62,944 nucleotides of DNA from Bacteroidales bacterium (GTDB taxonomy: Bacteria > Bacteroidota > Bacteroidia > Bacteroidales > P3). The DNA is taken from NCBI GenBank assembly GCA_017545365.1, contig JAFWOP010000043.1:1-62944 (forward strand), given 5' to 3'. Under the pieces are notes generated by a model, which had not been told where the DNA came from, made no database searches, and worked only from the letters and a program-made list of their open reading frames with translations. This document shows, in pieces, positions 62,226-62,944 of this stretch (position 1 is its first letter; each line of letters begins with the position of its first letter). The translations under genes were made by a program, and so were the position numbers.

Positions 62226-62944
62226 ATGAAACCTTCAGCCATCTTTCTCAGCATTGTTTTTCTTCTTGCCGCCGTGTCGTGCGGGAAGGAGAAGGACAAC
62301 AGTCATGTACCGTCGGGACGCGTGGCGCACATGACCGTCACACAGCACACGCCCGACACAGCCTATAGGCTGGAATACACTTTCGAATGGCAGGACACGC
62401 TGCTGGAGTGTGTCAAATGCCTCCTGCCCGACGGGCGCACGGAACGGATGGAGTGCCGCTATTCTGGCACACGCCTGACGGAGACCGCCGTATATACCGC
62501 CGATGGGACAATGCGCGAACGCTGGACCTACACCTATTCTGACGGCAAACTGGCCCGGCAGACCCTCACGATGCAGGGCGGCACCACGGACTGCACTTTC
62601 GCCTACGACGGCGCGCATCCCGTCAGCGTCAGCTACCGCCGCCAAGCCGCCGACGGCATGGAGCACGACTACAAACACCGCTTCACATGGAGAAACGGCA
62701 ACATAGTGGAAGAGCATATCCGCGAAGACGGGACGGAGGTGCGGCGCACGGCATTCCGCTACGGCAACGCGCCCAACCCGCTGCGCCTGCCCCTCGGCAT
62801 GGAGCTGTCCACCTGCTGGAGCCTGACCCGCACGGGCGTAATGGGAGATTATTACCACATGCTTCCGCTGCATTTCAGCGCGGTCTGTCCCGTGGCGGCA
62901 GTCTGCGACGAGGGGGCGTCGTACACGGCCGAGTACTCCTGCGA
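62226..62944 (+). CDS. Lipoprotein with beta-repeat (RHS/YD-like) pattern, partial
   Basis: The gene starts at 62226 and runs off the right edge after about 239 residues. It has a lipoprotein signal MKPSAIFLSIVFLLAAVSC and then repeating beta-rich units such as YRLEYTFEWQDTLLECV, RWTYTYSDGKLARQTL and HRFTWRNGNIVEEHIRE, the pattern seen in DUF4595-like Bacteroidetes lipoproteins. The start is chosen by the lipobox and lies 83 bases after the outer-membrane protein gene. The function is unknown and the C terminus is unseen. Confidence 0.72.
   Translation, partial: MKPSAIFLSIVFLLAAVSCGKEKDNSHVPSGRVAHMTVTQHTPDTAYRLEYTFEWQDTLLECVKCLLPDGRTERMECRYSGTRLTETAVYTADGTMRERWTYTYSDGKLARQTLTMQGGTTDCTFAYDGAHPVSVSYRRQAADGMEHDYKHRFTWRNGNIVEEHIREDGTEVRRTAFRYGNAPNPLRLPLGMELSTCWSLTRTGVMGDYYHMLPLHFSAVCPVAAVCDEGASYTAEYSC

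Overview
The window looks like a chromosomal segment from a member of the order Bacteroidales (phylum Bacteroidota) of moderate-to-high GC. The evidence is the repeated TAnnTTTGC promoter element in front of many genes, lipoprotein and outer-membrane proteins of Bacteroidetes type, glycoside hydrolases of families GH78, GH106 and GH97, and near absence of Shine-Dalgarno sequences. Family or genus cannot be fixed from the sequence alone. No rRNA, tRNA, CRISPR array, integrase or complete insertion sequence was recognised.

Layout. (1) 1-5.7 kb: 5' part of dnaK (minus), then a thioredoxin-like periplasmic protein, a Dcp-type M3 peptidase lipoprotein and a PspC protein. (2) 5.7-10.9 kb: a secreted DUF4919-like protein; a single-polypeptide fusion of an ECF sigma factor, one membrane helix and an outer-membrane-like beta-barrel; and a translationally coupled radical SAM / Gfo-Idh-MocA pair. 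A bipartite motif, TGCAGTCTT-N12-GGTCTCT, lies in front of both the sigma gene and the radical SAM pair, which suggests a self-contained autoregulated circuit. (3) 10.9-19.8 kb: housekeeping genes glmM, vsr, a TSCPD protein, radA, a PH-like membrane protein, a U32 peptidase, aspA, and a GH3 protein. (4) 20.1-34.8 kb: a surface-polysaccharide locus with a CapD-like dehydratase, WecA-like transferase, O-antigen ligase, three of the enzymes of the WbpA-B-E diacetamido-uronic acid route, two GT4 glycosyltransferases, a large FAD/Fe-S oxidoreductase and a flippase. (5) 34.9-43.2 kb: lipid A genes lpxC-lpxA with a LysM/substrate-binding protein, guaA, a metallophosphoesterase lipoprotein, an outer-membrane protein, a decayed nucleotidyltransferase and an S66 carboxypeptidase. 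(6) 43.2-52.1 kb: GH78 and GH106 alpha-L-rhamnosidases and a GH97 enzyme, interrupted by a lipoprotein flavoprotein and a beta-carbonic anhydrase. (7) 52.1-56.2 kb: a HAD phosphatase, an SGNH/MBOAT O-acylation pair and rfbB. (8) 56.3-62.9 kb: an unknown membrane protein, htpG, an Abi-family pseudogene with an attenuator-like leader, an AraC regulator, and a small membrane protein / outer-membrane protein / lipoprotein group.

The two observations I consider strongest are these. First, dnaK and htpG, the two heat-shock chaperone genes at opposite ends of the window, each carry a textbook sigma-54 (-24/-12) promoter, TGGCAC-N5-TTGC, plus a TGACA-N3-TGkCA palindrome upstream. This suggests RpoN-dependent chaperone control. 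Second, the sigma factor-membrane helix-barrel fusion with its putative cognate promoter repeated before its own gene and before a radical SAM/oxidoreductase operon may be a one-polypeptide envelope-to-nucleoid signalling system. Both are inferences from sequence and need testing.
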